Shown here: positions 13,701 through 21,682 of the stretch, piece by piece
Layout: each line of letters begins with the position of its first letter
Numbering within the stretch: position 1 is the stretch's first letter
Source of the DNA: Mesostigma viride
Lineage: Eukaryota > Streptophyta > Mesostigmatophyceae > Mesostigmatales > Mesostigmataceae
Assembly (NCBI GenBank): GCA_009746045.1
Contig: RPFO01000165.1
Location: forward strand, 3,498,641 to 3,562,640
Direction of reading: 5' to 3'
Length of the DNA stretch: 64,000 bases
Position numbers and translations under genes: made by a program
Notes under the pieces: generated by a model
The model's input: only the letters and a program-made list of their open reading frames with translations
What the model was told of the DNA's origin: nothing
Databases searched by the model: none

Positions 13701-16348
13701 CGTATTAGATAAACAAGCCGGGCCGCTGACTTGTCGAGGACAGGTTCATCACTGAGCTGCCTGCATGGGGCTCCGCCGCCTCATTTGAGCCCTACCATTA
13801 GATAGCTGAACCATTAGACGGTCACATCGCTTGTGCATCATGCCGTTGCCGTAACCAGTCGCTTGCTCATGGGCCAGGCACTGTTAGACGCCGTGAGGCC
13901 AGCACGTTCAAGTAGCAACGTGTAGAAGACATGGGGGGCTTAGACCTCTCCGTGACGTGGAAAAAGATGCACAGGCCACATTGGCTCAGGTAGTAGAGGA
14001 CAACGAACCCTGCCCCCTGTGGGGTAGTAGCGCGTTTCCAGATATGGGAAGAATGCCAGGCAAGCCCGCTAGGGCCTGGTACGACACATTACCTGGCATG
14101 CCTTCGGATCAGTTAGTGTAGTCTCCAGGTAGATAGAATAGAACCGGTAGGATGGTTTGCCTCCATCCATCCATCGGGGTTAATACTCCGTGACTCCCCA
14201 ACGGGAGAACAGGTTTAATAATTAATTAACTAACTAATCGCTTGCTCGATCCTTGTGCCTTTTGCCTTGATGCGCACCGTCGAGGGCGCAGTGCTGGCGT
14301 CCGGCAGCGAATAGCTCACCAGTAACACGGTCCGGATTAGCATTCTTATTATTTTACCATCATTGTTGTTGTTGCTGCTGCTGTCATTATTTGCTTCTTG
14401 CATGTCGTGCCGCTGCTATCACCAATGCATTGTGCTGTTTGCTCCGCAGCGGCGAGGGGACGGTGCTGGCGTCCGGCAGCGCGGACAATTCGGTCTGCCT
14501 GTGGGACACCAACCCCAACGCACCAAGTAATGCTGCTGCCGACACAGCGGGCCCCGCCTCCAACACAGATGCTGCAGCTGCCGACGCAACCAACCGTCGC
14601 GGGTAGGTTCTAGGTACCTGGTAAGGCACCAAACCAGGACCAAACCATGGCTATTTAAGCTGTTAGTTCTGACTTTGTATCCAACCGCCGGGGGTAGGTC
14701 CTAGCTGACTGCTGGTTCTCCCCCTTGCCTGTGGCTGCTATTTGTGTGCTGTCATCTGCCCCAGGCCCGCCAAGGGCAGCCGCCTGCTGCAGATGCTCCC
14801 TACCAAGTGCACGCCGGTGTACACGGTCCAGGTGAGTGCCGGATGGCAGCACCTCTTCGTGATTATTGAAACAGCTAGGAACCACGTGTTCATGATTGTT
14901 GTAACGCCTAGACCTCTTCCATGATTGCTGTAGCACCTAGGCACCACCTTGCCATGAGTGTTGTAAAGGCTAACGTCATCATGCGCTATGCTTCATGTGC
15001 GACATAAATAGGCTATTAATGCGTAATTTGTGCCGCTGGGGCGTAAATAGATTATCAATGCATGCTTCCGACGGCTGTGACCAAGTGGTTCTCTCATGAG
15101 CAGCGTGGATTTTTTTATCTCGCTACAGGCCTTTCGATTGGGAACCTCAGTGCCAATGGTTAGTCTCATCTTCAGCATTAATGTGGCTGGTGTTCTCTTT
15201 CTTATATCGAAGGGGATGCGCCATCGATGCAAAAGATGCATCAAGTTTCGTTTAAGTGGCCAGCCGGAGCGGCTGCTTAGGTTTTAGCGGACAAGTGTTC
15301 GAAGCGCGTCATTGGTGAATTACTTGGGAACTTGGGTTTCCCCGCGAAACTCCAACCGCACGTTCAGATTTCCAAATCTCAAGTAAAGTTCGGCGCAACT
15401 TTCTGAACGGGGGCAGTTGACGAGCAGCATTCCTCCGGACGAATGAATTGCGTTCCATACTTGCGCAAAATTTTGAAAGGTAGCTTGCGTGCAGCCCTAC
15501 TAAAATTTGCGCGGACGTTCAGATTTCCAAATCTCGGGTAAATTTCGGCGGAACTTTCTGAACGGGGGTAGTTGGCGGGCAGCGTTCCTCCAGACGAATG
15601 AAATGCGTTCCATACTAGCGCAAAATTTTGAAAGGTAGCTTGCGTGCAGCCCTACTAAAATTTGCGCGAAGTGTGGGACTGAAAATTCGTAACGGAAACG
15701 TTTTGGTAGTTGCCGTCACTTCCTTTTGTGCAAACGTGTGGGAGTGAAAATTCGTAACGGAAACTTTTTGGTAGTTGCCGTCACTTCATTTTGCGCGAGT
15801 GTTGGGCTGAAAATTCGTAACGGAAACTTTTTGGTAGTTGGCGTCACTTCCTTTGGTTCGACTGAAAATTCGCTGAAATTCGCTGAATTCGTACCGTAGC
15901 CTAATTTTTAGTACCTCGAAGTGACGGGGCACCTAAAAATTTGCCCACAAGTACACTTGGCAGCGCGCTCACTGGGAAAAATTGTACAGCCGCTCCGGCG
16001 GGCCACTTGAACGAATTGTAATGTGCGCGTGATACATCCTGTCTTGGTTCTGCCTCACCTCATTCAATGCAAAAGGCTGTGCCATCCTGCGCGCCTGGGG
16101 GAGATGTGCGTCAACCCGCTGACAACTAGCACTGCTATGCACAACCTCGGGCAAGTTTGCATGTGGTTGCTTTCTTGCTGGGCGGACTGATACACCGACG
16201 CTATTAATTAATTAATTAACTTACACGTAACTGTGTCACCGGTACCATACCCTCGTATTTTGTGCCTTGACTGCCGCAGTTCACACGCAGGAACCTTCTG
16301 CTGGCAGCCGGTGGTTTCAGGCCACCTATCAAACGGACGAAGACCTAG
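991..16348 (+). CDS. TAF5: TAF5, TFIID subunit 5 (NTD2 + WD40), 3' part of gene, 17 exons
   Basis: TAF5 is a scaffold subunit of the general transcription factor TFIID in the nucleus. Exons (all with GT-AG introns and consistent phase): 991-1069, 1456-1553, 2477-2533, 3284-3371, 4635-4813, 5354-5428, 5738-5886, 6708-6818, 7909-7978, 8189-8303, 8739-8843, 9574-9650, 11392-11508, 13255-13520, 14450-14602, 14765-14831, 16280-16348 (stop TAG). The sum is 1875 nt, 624 residues plus stop. The first exons encode the alpha-helical NTD2 ('LYPMMVHCYLELV', 'LLLSFLHSMGSMLLLRILNE'). An acidic and basic linker follows, then six WD40 repeats with typical 'ADKTVRLWD' ends, and the TAF5-typical tail 'PVYTV..FTRRNLLLAAG'. 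The N-terminal LisH exons lie outside the window. Introns make up about 88% of the span. The gene is read as functional because no exon carries a stop or frameshift. Gene identity is secure; exact donors of exons 1 and 7 are the least certain points. Confidence 0.93.
1456..1553 (+). CDS. TAF5: TAF5 exon (NTD2)
   Basis: Acceptor 'GCGTGCAG' rather than the nearer 'CCTCCAG', because only this one keeps phase. Encodes ASLFLQHFRVEHDKQHAHEL..., matching the NTD2 'FF..H...HE..L..L' pattern. Donor GTTAGA. Confidence 0.88.
1554..2476. repeat. Intron with array of exon-edge/donor-like repeats (about 1600-1960)
   Basis: At least six diverged copies of a 50-70 bp unit around 'CTTCAGCAAGTGCAGGTGAGACCCC'-like cores (shown here in part) resemble the end of exon 1456-1553 plus its donor. 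The remainder (1960-2470) is unique sequence with nothing recognised. Confidence 0.7.
2477..2533 (+). CDS. TAF5: TAF5 exon (NTD2)
   Basis: 57 nt between 'TTTCTGCAG' and 'GTAGCG', encoding ENALARMFRENKIDVRLSQ. It corresponds to the '...F...K..VRLS' segment of NTD2. Confidence 0.87.
3284..3371 (+). CDS. TAF5: TAF5 exon (NTD2)
   Basis: Encodes YSLELLLSFLHSMGSMLLLR... and INERLNI-like sequence, a strong NTD2 match (family pattern 'LL.FL......L..I.NE.I.I'). Ends phase 1 at GTGCGC. Confidence 0.9.
3600..3780. repeat. AT-rich palindromic intron segment
   Basis: Rich in TACTACGTAGTA and TATGTATACT motifs. A near-perfect palindrome spans roughly 3669-3705, with arms AGTATACATAC / GTATGTATACT. Confidence 0.75.
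4012..4242. repeat. 31-bp tandem repeat in TAF5 intron
   Basis: About seven head-to-tail copies of a 31-bp unit containing 'GCCCCGACGGTTGCCCGGCA', with a GAGGTC/GTGTC alternation that makes a higher-order 62-bp unit in places. It lies upstream of exon 4635-4813. Confidence 0.9.
4635..4813 (+). CDS. TAF5: TAF5 exon (acidic linker)
   Basis: Encodes a low-complexity linker with a run of seven Glu followed by 'SLEAMNQREIRWG'. Phase 1 in, phase 0 out at GTAAGC. Length and phase fit both neighbours. Confidence 0.85.
4806..5080. repeat. Tandem copies of the exon-5 donor edge
   Basis: Several diverged repeats of 'GGTGGGGGGTAAGYGAG' plus about 40 bp of intron ('TATGGTTATGTCCAG...') follow the real donor at 4814. 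Each carries a potential GTAAG or GTAAA donor. Confidence 0.75.
5354..5428 (+). CDS. TAF5: TAF5 exon (linker helix)
   Basis: 75 nt encoding ILEDSLEAKALDQERGQQAA..., between 'CTGGCACAG' and 'GTACCG'. A false copy of the acceptor and the first 15 nt of the exon lies about 110 bp upstream (5227-5257). Confidence 0.82.
5738..5886 (+). CDS. TAF5: TAF5 exon (basic linker, IPLP motif)
   Basis: Encodes a Lys/Ala-rich linker ending in 'SAIPLPKL', the conserved IPLP motif before the WD40 domain. Donor GTGTGT at 5887 was chosen because it gives the phase 2 that the next exon needs; GTACGC at 5891 does not. Confidence 0.8.
6708..6818 (+). CDS. TAF5: TAF5 exon (pre-WD40)
   Basis: Encodes SERAELDILNDLRQQVRV..., then 'LPSVCFFTFANTYNG', matching TAF5 'LPSICFYTF.N.Y.G'. 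Donor GTAGGC. Confidence 0.9.
7735..7908. repeat. 31-bp repeat array ending at a 3' splice site
   Basis: Six copies of 'CTTGTTCAACCTGCTCCTGG'-type units run up to the acceptor 'CTCCAACAG' of exon 7909-7978. The real polypyrimidine tract and acceptor are the last unit of the array. Confidence 0.88.
7909..7978 (+). CDS. TAF5: TAF5 exon (WD repeat 1)
   Basis: Encodes LNGIALSSDGQYVAGGFADS... (WD40 blade with the TAF5-typical 'GGFADS'). The acceptor lies at the end of a 31-bp repeat array. Donor GTGTGT. Confidence 0.9.
8189..8303 (+). CDS. TAF5: TAF5 exon (blade insert)
   Basis: Starts with LWSLNQ, completing WD repeat 1, then an Ala/Gly/Pro-rich insertion before the next blade. Phase 0 to 1, donor GTGAGC. 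Confidence 0.85.
8739..8843 (+). CDS. TAF5: TAF5 exon (WD repeat 2)
   Basis: Encodes YRSLRAHSDAVFGLDFSS... with 'FLLSSSSDNT'. Both flanking introns contain a diverged copy of the adjacent exon edge. Confidence 0.9.
9400..9573. repeat. (CA)n-rich compound microsatellite before an acceptor
   Basis: Mixed CACA, GCAC and CATG short repeats, ending directly in the acceptor of exon 9574-9650. Confidence 0.85.
9574..9650 (+). CDS. TAF5: TAF5 exon (WD repeats 2/3)
   Basis: Encodes VRLWSLELGANLVAYRGHAY... to 'PVWDVQ'. The acceptor is the end of a (CA)n tract. Donor GTGGGT. Confidence 0.9.
10264..10824 (+). repeat. 560-bp G-run tract (GnA) in TAF5 intron
   Basis: Almost only runs of 4 to more than 30 G separated by single A, on the sense strand of TAF5. 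Poly-Gly, poly-Pro and Gly/Arg open frames across it are composition artefacts. Such a tract is expected to form G-quadruplexes in DNA and pre-mRNA. Its exact length may be unreliable in assembly. Confidence 0.95.
11392..11508 (+). CDS. TAF5: TAF5 exon (WD repeat 3)
   Basis: Encodes [20 protein letters not shown] and the start of the next blade, 'HLADVD'. The acceptor and about 20 exon bases are repeated at 11305 and, more diverged, at 11226. Confidence 0.92.
11527..12235. repeat. 11-12 bp minisatellite, GCCTTTTGTGA
   Basis: About 60 copies of GCCTTTTGTGA and variants (GGGGCC, GCCTCGTGTGG blocks) in the intron after exon 11392-11508. The block of GCCTCGTGTGG variants at about 11712-11768 marks a local sub-expansion. 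Confidence 0.95.
12236..13254. other. Intron remainder, no gene seen
   Basis: Unique sequence with nothing recognised, ending in a C-rich tract (13161-13254) before the acceptor of exon 13255-13520. Confidence 0.6.
13255..13520 (+). CDS. TAF5: TAF5 exon (WD repeats 4-5)
   Basis: Largest exon, 266 nt: 'CVRWHPNCNYVATGSADKTV', then 'GEDGLIHIWDLGSGK' and 'GHTGAIWSLSY'. Two and a half blades. Preceded by a C-rich tract. Donor GTGTGT. Confidence 0.93.
13860..14240 (+). mobile_element. LINE 3'-end fragment in TAF5 intron
   Basis: Translation from 13919 gives DMGGLDLSVTWKKM..., matching the C-terminus of the LINE at 59262-59612 ('DMGGLGLSVIWKKMM'). The following UTR, 'CCGTGACTCCCCAACGGGAG', and TTAATTAA tail match 59100-59160 in reverse complement. 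5' truncated, with in-frame stops: a dead insertion on the sense strand of the gene. Confidence 0.85.
14450..14602 (+). CDS. TAF5: TAF5 exon (WD repeat 6)
   Basis: Encodes GEGTVLASGSADNSVCLWDT and an Ala/Asp-rich linker. Its first 30 nt have a diverged copy at about 14280-14312 and its donor edge has a copy at 14677-14706. Confidence 0.9.
14765..14831 (+). CDS. TAF5: TAF5 exon (C-terminal strand)
   Basis: Encodes PAKGSRLLQMLPTKCTPVYT, matching the TAF5 'FPTKSTPVY' segment. Donor GTGAGT. Confidence 0.9.
14836..14975. repeat. Degenerate 37-bp tandem repeat
   Basis: Four copies around 'CATGATTGTTGTAACGCCTAG' cores (first 20 bases conserved) directly after the donor of exon 14765-14831. Confidence 0.75.
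15239..16023 (+). mobile_element. MITE M1, copy 1 (785 bp, about 37-bp terminal inverted repeats)
   Basis: Ends share GTTYAAGTGGCCMGCCGGAG as inverted repeats (15249-15270 against 15989-16012). The interior contains two internal copies of a block with 'CGTTCAGATTTCCAAATCTC' and three of 'GAAAATTCGTAACGGAAAC'. An inverted copy of the whole is at 38383-39154. No coding capacity. The TSD is not clear. It lies in the last TAF5 intron. Confidence 0.85.
16280..16348 (+). CDS. TAF5: TAF5 last exon
   Basis: Encodes FTRRNLLLAAGGFRPPIKRT and KT then TAG. 'FTRRNLLLAAG' is the conserved C-terminus of TAF5. The preceding 1.45-kb intron contains MITE M1. Confidence 0.92.
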   Translation, partial: FTRRNLLLAAGGFRPPIKRTKT

Positions 16349-16765
16349 AAATATGGAATCTGCCCGTGGGTTTGTTTCTCTTCAATTGCAATCTATTTGT
16401 CAAGTTTTTTATTTGCCGCGTTTCAGAGCTAATTAAATTAATTACTTTACACGTAACTGCGTCACGGGAAGAGCTAAGCAGCCAGAAAAAAAAATGCTGC
16501 TACGGGGCACACCTTCTACTATCTACTCAAATGGCCCCAGGCTGGTAACCAAATTAGTTAAGTGAGATAATGATGTGAGACAACTAGAGCATATCTACAA
16601 GTGAGTATATATCTAGGCAAGTATATATCTCACCTACGTAATCTATCATTCTCAATGAATATATCTAGGCAAGACTCCTAGGGTCTGGCACACTCTAGCT
16701 AGATAAGATAGACTAGTAGGATTGTTTGTTACTAGATAGAATAGACGGGTTGGATTGTGTGCACC
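16349..16765. other. TAF5 3' flank
   Basis: 3' UTR and spacer. No clear TGTAA-type poly(A) signal was found. Contains 'ATTAATTACTTTACACGTAA', similar to the truncated LINE ends at 16199-16230 and 22441-22470. Confidence 0.5.
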
Positions 16766-17024
16766 CATACATACATACATACATACATACATACATACAT
16801 ACATACATACATACATACATACATACATACATACATACATACATACATACATACATACATACATACATACATACATACATACAGATCAGAATACATACTG
16901 ATCAGAATACATACATACATACATACATACATACATACATACATACATACATACATACATACATACATACATACATACATACATACATACATACATACAT
17001 ACATACATACATACATACATACAT
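16766..17024. repeat. (CATA)n microsatellite
   Basis: About 260 bp of CATA repeat, interrupted once by 'GATCAGAATACATACTGATC'. Confidence 0.97.
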
Positions 17025-17025
17025 A

Positions 17026-17354
17026 GTCTCGCGTGCAGACACGTGTGTAGTACTCCTACACACAGATCTCGAGTGATTTATCTAGTACCAAATCCGAAAG
17101 GCTTGCATCACTCCCCGGACAGGAGAACTTTTGCGGATGACTGTAGGTGTAAGTTGGCGATGCCATGGTAACCGGAGACGTCCGTCCTATAGTCAGCAAA
17201 ATTGGTGCGAGAGGTCCCCAGTTCGATTCCGGTCGGATTCATTTGCAGATCGCGTTTTCCGCGTTTTCCGCGGCCCGGCACTGAACGCAAAGGTTTTCAC
17301 CTTTGCGGAGTGCCTGATCAGAATACATACATACATACATACATACATACATAC
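17026..17354 (+). mobile_element. Possible tRNA-derived SINE with (CATA)n tail
   Basis: A 300-bp unit between two (CATA)n arrays, containing a tRNA-like stretch with a good Pol III B box and ending in 'CTGATCAGAATACATAC'. The same 'GATCAGAATACATAC' occurs inside the array at 16883-16905, suggesting a second, nearly lost copy. Only one full copy is in the window, so the SINE call is tentative. Confidence 0.35.
17181..17237 (+). ncRNA. Degenerate tRNA-Asp-like sequence (57 nt)
   Basis: Starts TCCGTCC and ends GGTCGGA, which pair at 6 of 7 acceptor positions. It has an A-box-like 'TATAGTCAGC' and a B box AGTTCGATTCC. The anticodon arm is largely missing, so it is not a functional tRNA; best read as the head of a SINE. 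Confidence 0.4.
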
Positions 17355-17356
17355 CA

Positions 17357-17910
17357 AAGAGACAACCAGCGCAGGCCAGAAATCGGGAGAATCCGGACCA
17401 TGGTAGCTCGAGCCTGCCGTTATCTTTTCCGCGTTTTCGAGTCGTTCAGGATGATGAAGATGAATGGTGATGGAAATGTGTATCCTTGTGCATTGAAATT
17501 ATGGCTGGCTTACGTGTGGAGCGACTAGATGACCTAGACGGTGGGGCCGGAAACAGCATGCTTGATCAGGGCGTGTGTTTCTAGCCTAACTGGCCGGGAG
17601 TGTCTAGTGGTGAGCACCATTGCTGCGATCGCTCTCCCACCATTTACGAGGAAATACCCGCAAATGGAAAACCACTGAAAAGGTCTAGCTAGTCAGTCAT
17701 CACGTTAGCCATGCCATGATTCCAAACGTCCAAGAACTGCACACGGTGCAAAGGCAAAAAGCCGGAGGACAGCACTTTCAAATGTGCGGCGGGAACCAAA
17801 AGCCCGCGGATGCCAGAAAACATCGTGTTGCGGCAGCGACGCGACGATGTGGACAACGAATCCAGTGCCAAGCTCGGAACGGCCGCAAAGGAGATCTGGC
17901 ATCACAGGGT
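17357..17910. other. 3' flank of the Penelope-like element
   Basis: No gene. Bases 17596-17643 include a second tRNA-like stretch ('TCTAGTGGTGAGCA') with complementary GGGAG/CTCCC ends but no B box. Confidence 0.4.
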
Positions 17911-20900
17911 TCAGATGTGCGGAGATACTATGCGATCCAGCCGGTCCACGACCTGTTTGTAGAGCTTGTGCCAAGGGGCAGCACCGAACAGATGTGGGTG
18001 ACGTTGCAAAAAACATCGGACTTGACGGAGCATAATGGCTCGGTCATAGTCTTTGACCAATAAACGCTGCAAGAGTTCAACAAGAGTCGTGATGAAATCA
18101 ACACGATAAGAACAAAGACGGGAAAAACGATGTAACTGAGAAAGAACAACACCATATTTTGCTGTGTGGGAAAGGAGACTGTGAATATCGGGGTAACGAA
18201 TAAAAGGAATTTGCTGGTATTTAGGATCCTTGCGCTTATCATAGATAGCCGTACGCCAGCCCTTCTTGTTATGGGTAATGTTAAGATCGAGGTAATTGCA
18301 ATGAGTATCCTCCGACGTGAGCTTTAATGTGAGGGACGCTTGCGGGTAGATGCCAGGCAGACCAGCGGTGATATACAAATGGGTTGCGAAATCAGGGTTG
18401 TCGAAAGCGATGACATCATCAATGTATCGACATGTATGGATAAAACGCCTGATGAGAACATCATCGTTTGAGGCAATGAGATTCTCCATGAATGCAAGCT
18501 CATAAGTGTATAGATAGAGGTTTGCAAGGAGCCCGGCACAGTTAGTGCCCATAGGGATGCCGATAGCTTGTTGGTATACATTGCCCGCAAAACAGATGAA
18601 GGTGTTATCAACAAGATAAGAGATCCAATGGACAAGGTCAGCCTTCGTGATAATATAATTATAACCATCCCGCACGATAGCACCTGCCGCGATCCCTGAG
18701 AGCCACGTTGCCGTGGGCTTGGTCTGAGAAACACGCACGTGCAGGTGGTTGCGCCCGTGAGGCCTACGTGCATACAGACGAGTAAGGAGGCTATCTAAAC
18801 GAGCTTTCAAATCGTGCAAATCTAGTGTGGTATATAGAGTGGTGAAATCATAGGTGGCTATGGGCATAGGTATACGTTTCTCTGCTGCTGTCTTAGAACG
18901 GCTAAGGGCGGCAAGGCGTAGGCGTACTTGGGCTGAGTCTATGACGATCCAACTACCAGCGCATTCATACCCGGCATTCGACAGCACCTCCACCCATAAT
19001 GCATTGGCTTCGGGGAGAAGAGCATTCAAAGCATGGCAGATGAGTTTCGAGAGAGGCATCAGTGGGGCTGAATGCGACGCAGCAATGGTGCGCAAAGCAA
19101 CAGGAGTTTTGTGCAGCTTAAGAGTGAGATACAGATATGGGAACGTAGTGGTGGTGGCGCGTCGCTGCCGCTTAAGGAATGCCCGAGCAAAAATGTTTTG
19201 GCTGTGCAGAAAAGCCCGATGAGCAGCGGTGATACTGGCGGTGGACTGTGCACGCTGAACATAGGTAGGGCTGGACGCCAACTCGTGTTGCAAAGTAGCA
19301 AGGTAGTGCTTCTTGCATATGAAAGCAAAGTTGTTGGCACTCTTGTCAACACACGTGATGATAAAGTCCTGCTTGAAGTGGTCAAGAAGTGCTTTATCTG
19401 TGGTGTTGAGCCAGGTGGTGCGGTGGACCTGCTGGAGACGGTAATCAAGCCTGGTGAGACGTGCATTGCATTCGTGAATGACGGCGCGAAACCACGGTTC
19501 CATGGCAAGGGGAGCAAGCTGTAGGTCCGTGCTCATGGCATTGCAAAATTTGCGCAGTGATGTGGAGAGCAGTGCATTCACCTCTTTGGCACACGTGCGC
19601 TGGACCCACGGCCGAAACTTGGTGCCTTTGGCAAAAAGGTCTACAAGCGTGTGGCTCGGCAGGATGCTGAGGTCAGCGGTCATGACGTGCTGTGAGGTGG
19701 GATCAAGGTACTTGAAATACCGTTGTTGTTGGCAGGGGCAGGGCCCTGCCAAGATGGTGGCCAGCTCGGTGGGCGTTGTATCGCGGCTGACCTTCCCGTT
19801 GCTGAAAACCATTTGTCCCAAGGTGGGAGAGTAATGCCAGGCAGCAATGGGAGTGCCGAAAGTGTTGCGCACCACGAGCGGCATCGCAGCCTGCACTTGC
19901 GGCAAATGCAGAATGTGTGGCAAACACAGCTCATCCATCGCAGCATGAATGAAAGGTGAGATCAGCAAACGGCGCGGACGCAGTGCATCTGCATTCCCAT
20001 TGACACGGTGCCGAATGATACGTGAGAGAAGGCCTCGCAGACTAGTGGCATGGGAGCGGGGGACTTGCAGATCAGCTGGGGAGCACGACCCGACGGCAAT
20101 GTGTAAGCTGGTAAGCTTCTTCAAGCTGCAGGCTTCGAGATAGGATGCATGAAAGTTGCCGCGTTGCATAAGCCGAGACATGTGACGTAAGCAGCGGAGA
20201 CTGGTGGAGTAAAGGGAAGGATCGGTGGACACATGTGTGGAAGGTGGAGGGGCCGGGGTGACGCTGGGGGGATAGGGGCGATATGGGTGGAGATTGTGCT
20301 TCAGACGCCAGGCACGGATGAACATAAGAGGGCGGGGACGGAGGGGAGGCGGGCGGCGGCGAGACCGAGCTTTGAAACTCTTGCCTTCAATGCAAAAACC
20401 GTGGGGCAGAAATGCATGTAACATTCGTTTCCAAAACGTTTCCCGATGCCCTGCGGCTTTGCGAAAAGCGGCGCCGGTAAAGGTGCCGGGGACATGTTCC
20501 AAGGGGACGACTCGCCAATCCCACCACCCGTATTGGGCCATGGCGCCATGTAGGGGGGTGTCGTCGTTGGCGGCAGGGCGGCCAATATGAAGGCGGCGTG
20601 CCGCTCGGACATGTTCCTGAAAACGCGTCCAGGCATCCCGTTGCGTCTGGCCAACGTAGATACGCTGAGGGTACCTGCGGTTGTAAATGGCATAAATGAC
20701 GCGATGGGTGCTTACGGGGTGTGGGCGAGTGGAGTTGGTAAGCGACAAATGCGTGCGCTGTAAGCGCCGGAGGCGACGTAGAGTATGGTCATCCTTGCAG
20801 TGATGGTTATGGCGCGTGTTGATGCGACAACGCTTCCGCCATGCCTGTGAGGAGATACGATAGGGGAACTGCCGAGAAATAGCAGTGTACTTCCGGTAAT

Positions 20901-20967
20901 CAATGCCACTGGATTGCCGTATTCTGTGGAGGGTAAGAGCATGCCAGAAAGTCATAAGGTGTTTCAT
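17911..20967 (-). CDS. Penelope-like retroelement ORF: N-terminal GIY-YIG endonuclease + RT
   Basis: An intact 1018-residue ORF. Residues about 88-180 are a GIY-YIG nuclease: 'VIYAIYNR' and 'RIYVGQT', with Arg 110 region and 'HRETFWKRML' carrying the catalytic Glu. The RT follows: motif A 'TYDFTTLYTTL' (705-715), motif B 'GIPMGTNCAGLLANLYL' (803-819), motif C 'RYIDDVIAF' (847-855). Canonical Penelope elements carry GIY-YIG at the C-terminus; the N-terminal order is that of the Naiad/Chlamys group, known from green algae. It acts by target-primed reverse transcription. The ORF has no stops and (CATA)n flanks it on both sides, so it may be recent. Upstream UTR is about 20968-21538; termini are not defined. 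Confidence 0.92.
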   Translation of the reverse strand: MKHLMTFWHALTLHRIRQSSGIDYRKYTAISRQFPYRISSQAWRKRCRINTRHNHHCKDDHTLRRLRRLQRTHLSLTNSTRPHPVSTHRVIYAIYNRRYPQRIYVGQTQRDAWTRFQEHVRAARRLHIGRPAANDDTPLHGAMAQYGWWDWRVVPLEHVPGTFTGAAFRKAAGHRETFWKRMLHAFLPHGFCIEGKSFKARSRRRPPPLRPRPLMFIRAWRLKHNLHPYRPYPPSVTPAPPPSTHVSTDPSLYSTSLRCLRHMSRLMQRGNFHASYLEACSLKKLTSLHIAVGSCSPADLQVPRSHATSLRGLLSRIIRHRVNGNADALRPRRLLISPFIHAAMDELCLPHILHLPQVQAAMPLVVRNTFGTPIAAWHYSPTLGQMVFSNGKVSRDTTPTELATILAGPCPCQQQRYFKYLDPTSQHVMTADLSILPSHTLVDLFAKGTKFRPWVQRTCAKEVNALLSTSLRKFCNAMSTDLQLAPLAMEPWFRAVIHECNARLTRLDYRLQQVHRTTWLNTTDKALLDHFKQDFIITCVDKSANNFAFICKKHYLATLQHELASSPTYVQRAQSTASITAAHRAFLHSQNIFARAFLKRQRRATTTTFPYLYLTLKLHKTPVALRTIAASHSAPLMPLSKLICHALNALLPEANALWVEVLSNAGYECAGSWIVIDSAQVRLRLAALSRSKTAAEKRIPMPIATYDFTTLYTTLDLHDLKARLDSLLTRLYARRPHGRNHLHVRVSQTKPTATWLSGIAAGAIVRDGYNYIITKADLVHWISYLVDNTFICFAGNVYQQAIGIPMGTNCAGLLANLYLYTYELAFMENLIASNDDVLIRRFIHTCRYIDDVIAFDNPDFATHLYITAGLPGIYPQASLTLKLTSEDTHCNYLDLNITHNKKGWRTAIYDKRKDPKYQQIPFIRYPDIHSLLSHTAKYGVVLSQLHRFSRLCSYRVDFITTLVELLQRLLVKDYDRAIMLRQVRCFLQRHPHLFGAAPWHKLYKQVVDRLDRIVSPHI

Positions 20968-21538
20968 GATGATTCAGATGCACTGAGAGCTAAGACATCA
21001 AACAGAACCAGAGCGGAGCATATTGAGGTAAGTCAATATTCACTGCGTAACACCCGTTACGCGATAGCGGTGGTCCATGATGCATCTCCCCGGGGCAGGA
21101 TGTGGCTAACAACACAGCTGAATGGACTCGGAACATGTGGATTCCCAGTGGGGGGGCCTTCCAATTGTCATACTTGACACCTCTTTCCTGTAACGAAAAG
21201 ATTTCCCTTCTTCATGTTCCAGATGAGTCACCGTGCTCCTGCCTTTGTGTTTTTTTGGCGTTTGTAAAGAGATATGGGAGGGTAAACAAAAGCAAAGGCT
21301 GATATTGCCGTGTGGGGGGCCCGATCCTTGGTTAGTCTCTCAAGTGCCCACAGAAAAACACGAGAGTAGCACACACAGCGCGCAGCCCAGCCTAGCTCCC
21401 TCAGTAAAAGTAAAAGAAAAAGGACAAGAACAGCAAAACAAACGAGAACAAGAAAAAGAACAAAACACAGACACGTAGTGCAATGTGAGCGGAATGATGG
21501 AGGAAGGTGAGAGGGGGACATCGTATTGAATGTGTAGG
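20968..21538. other. 5' region of the Penelope-like element
   Basis: 570 bp between the ORF start (minus strand) and the (CATA)n array. No ORF of note. A-rich run of GAACAA/AGAAAA at 21405-21475. Confidence 0.45.
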
Positions 21539-21667
21539 CATACATACATACATACATACATACATACATACATACATACATACATACATACATACATACA
21601 TACATACATACATACATACATACATACATACATACATACATACATACATACATACATACATACATAC
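21539..21667. repeat. (CATA)n microsatellite
   Basis: 130 bp of pure CATA repeat. Together with 22396-22440 it was probably one array, the 3' tail of LINE H, before the foldback element inserted. Confidence 0.97.
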
Positions 21668-21682
21668 CTATTTTACCCCGAC

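Noticed and set aside
16652-17076. Open frames reading HTYI and YVCM repeats (also 21228-21743)
   Set aside because: Translation of the (CATA)n microsatellite, no protein evidence.
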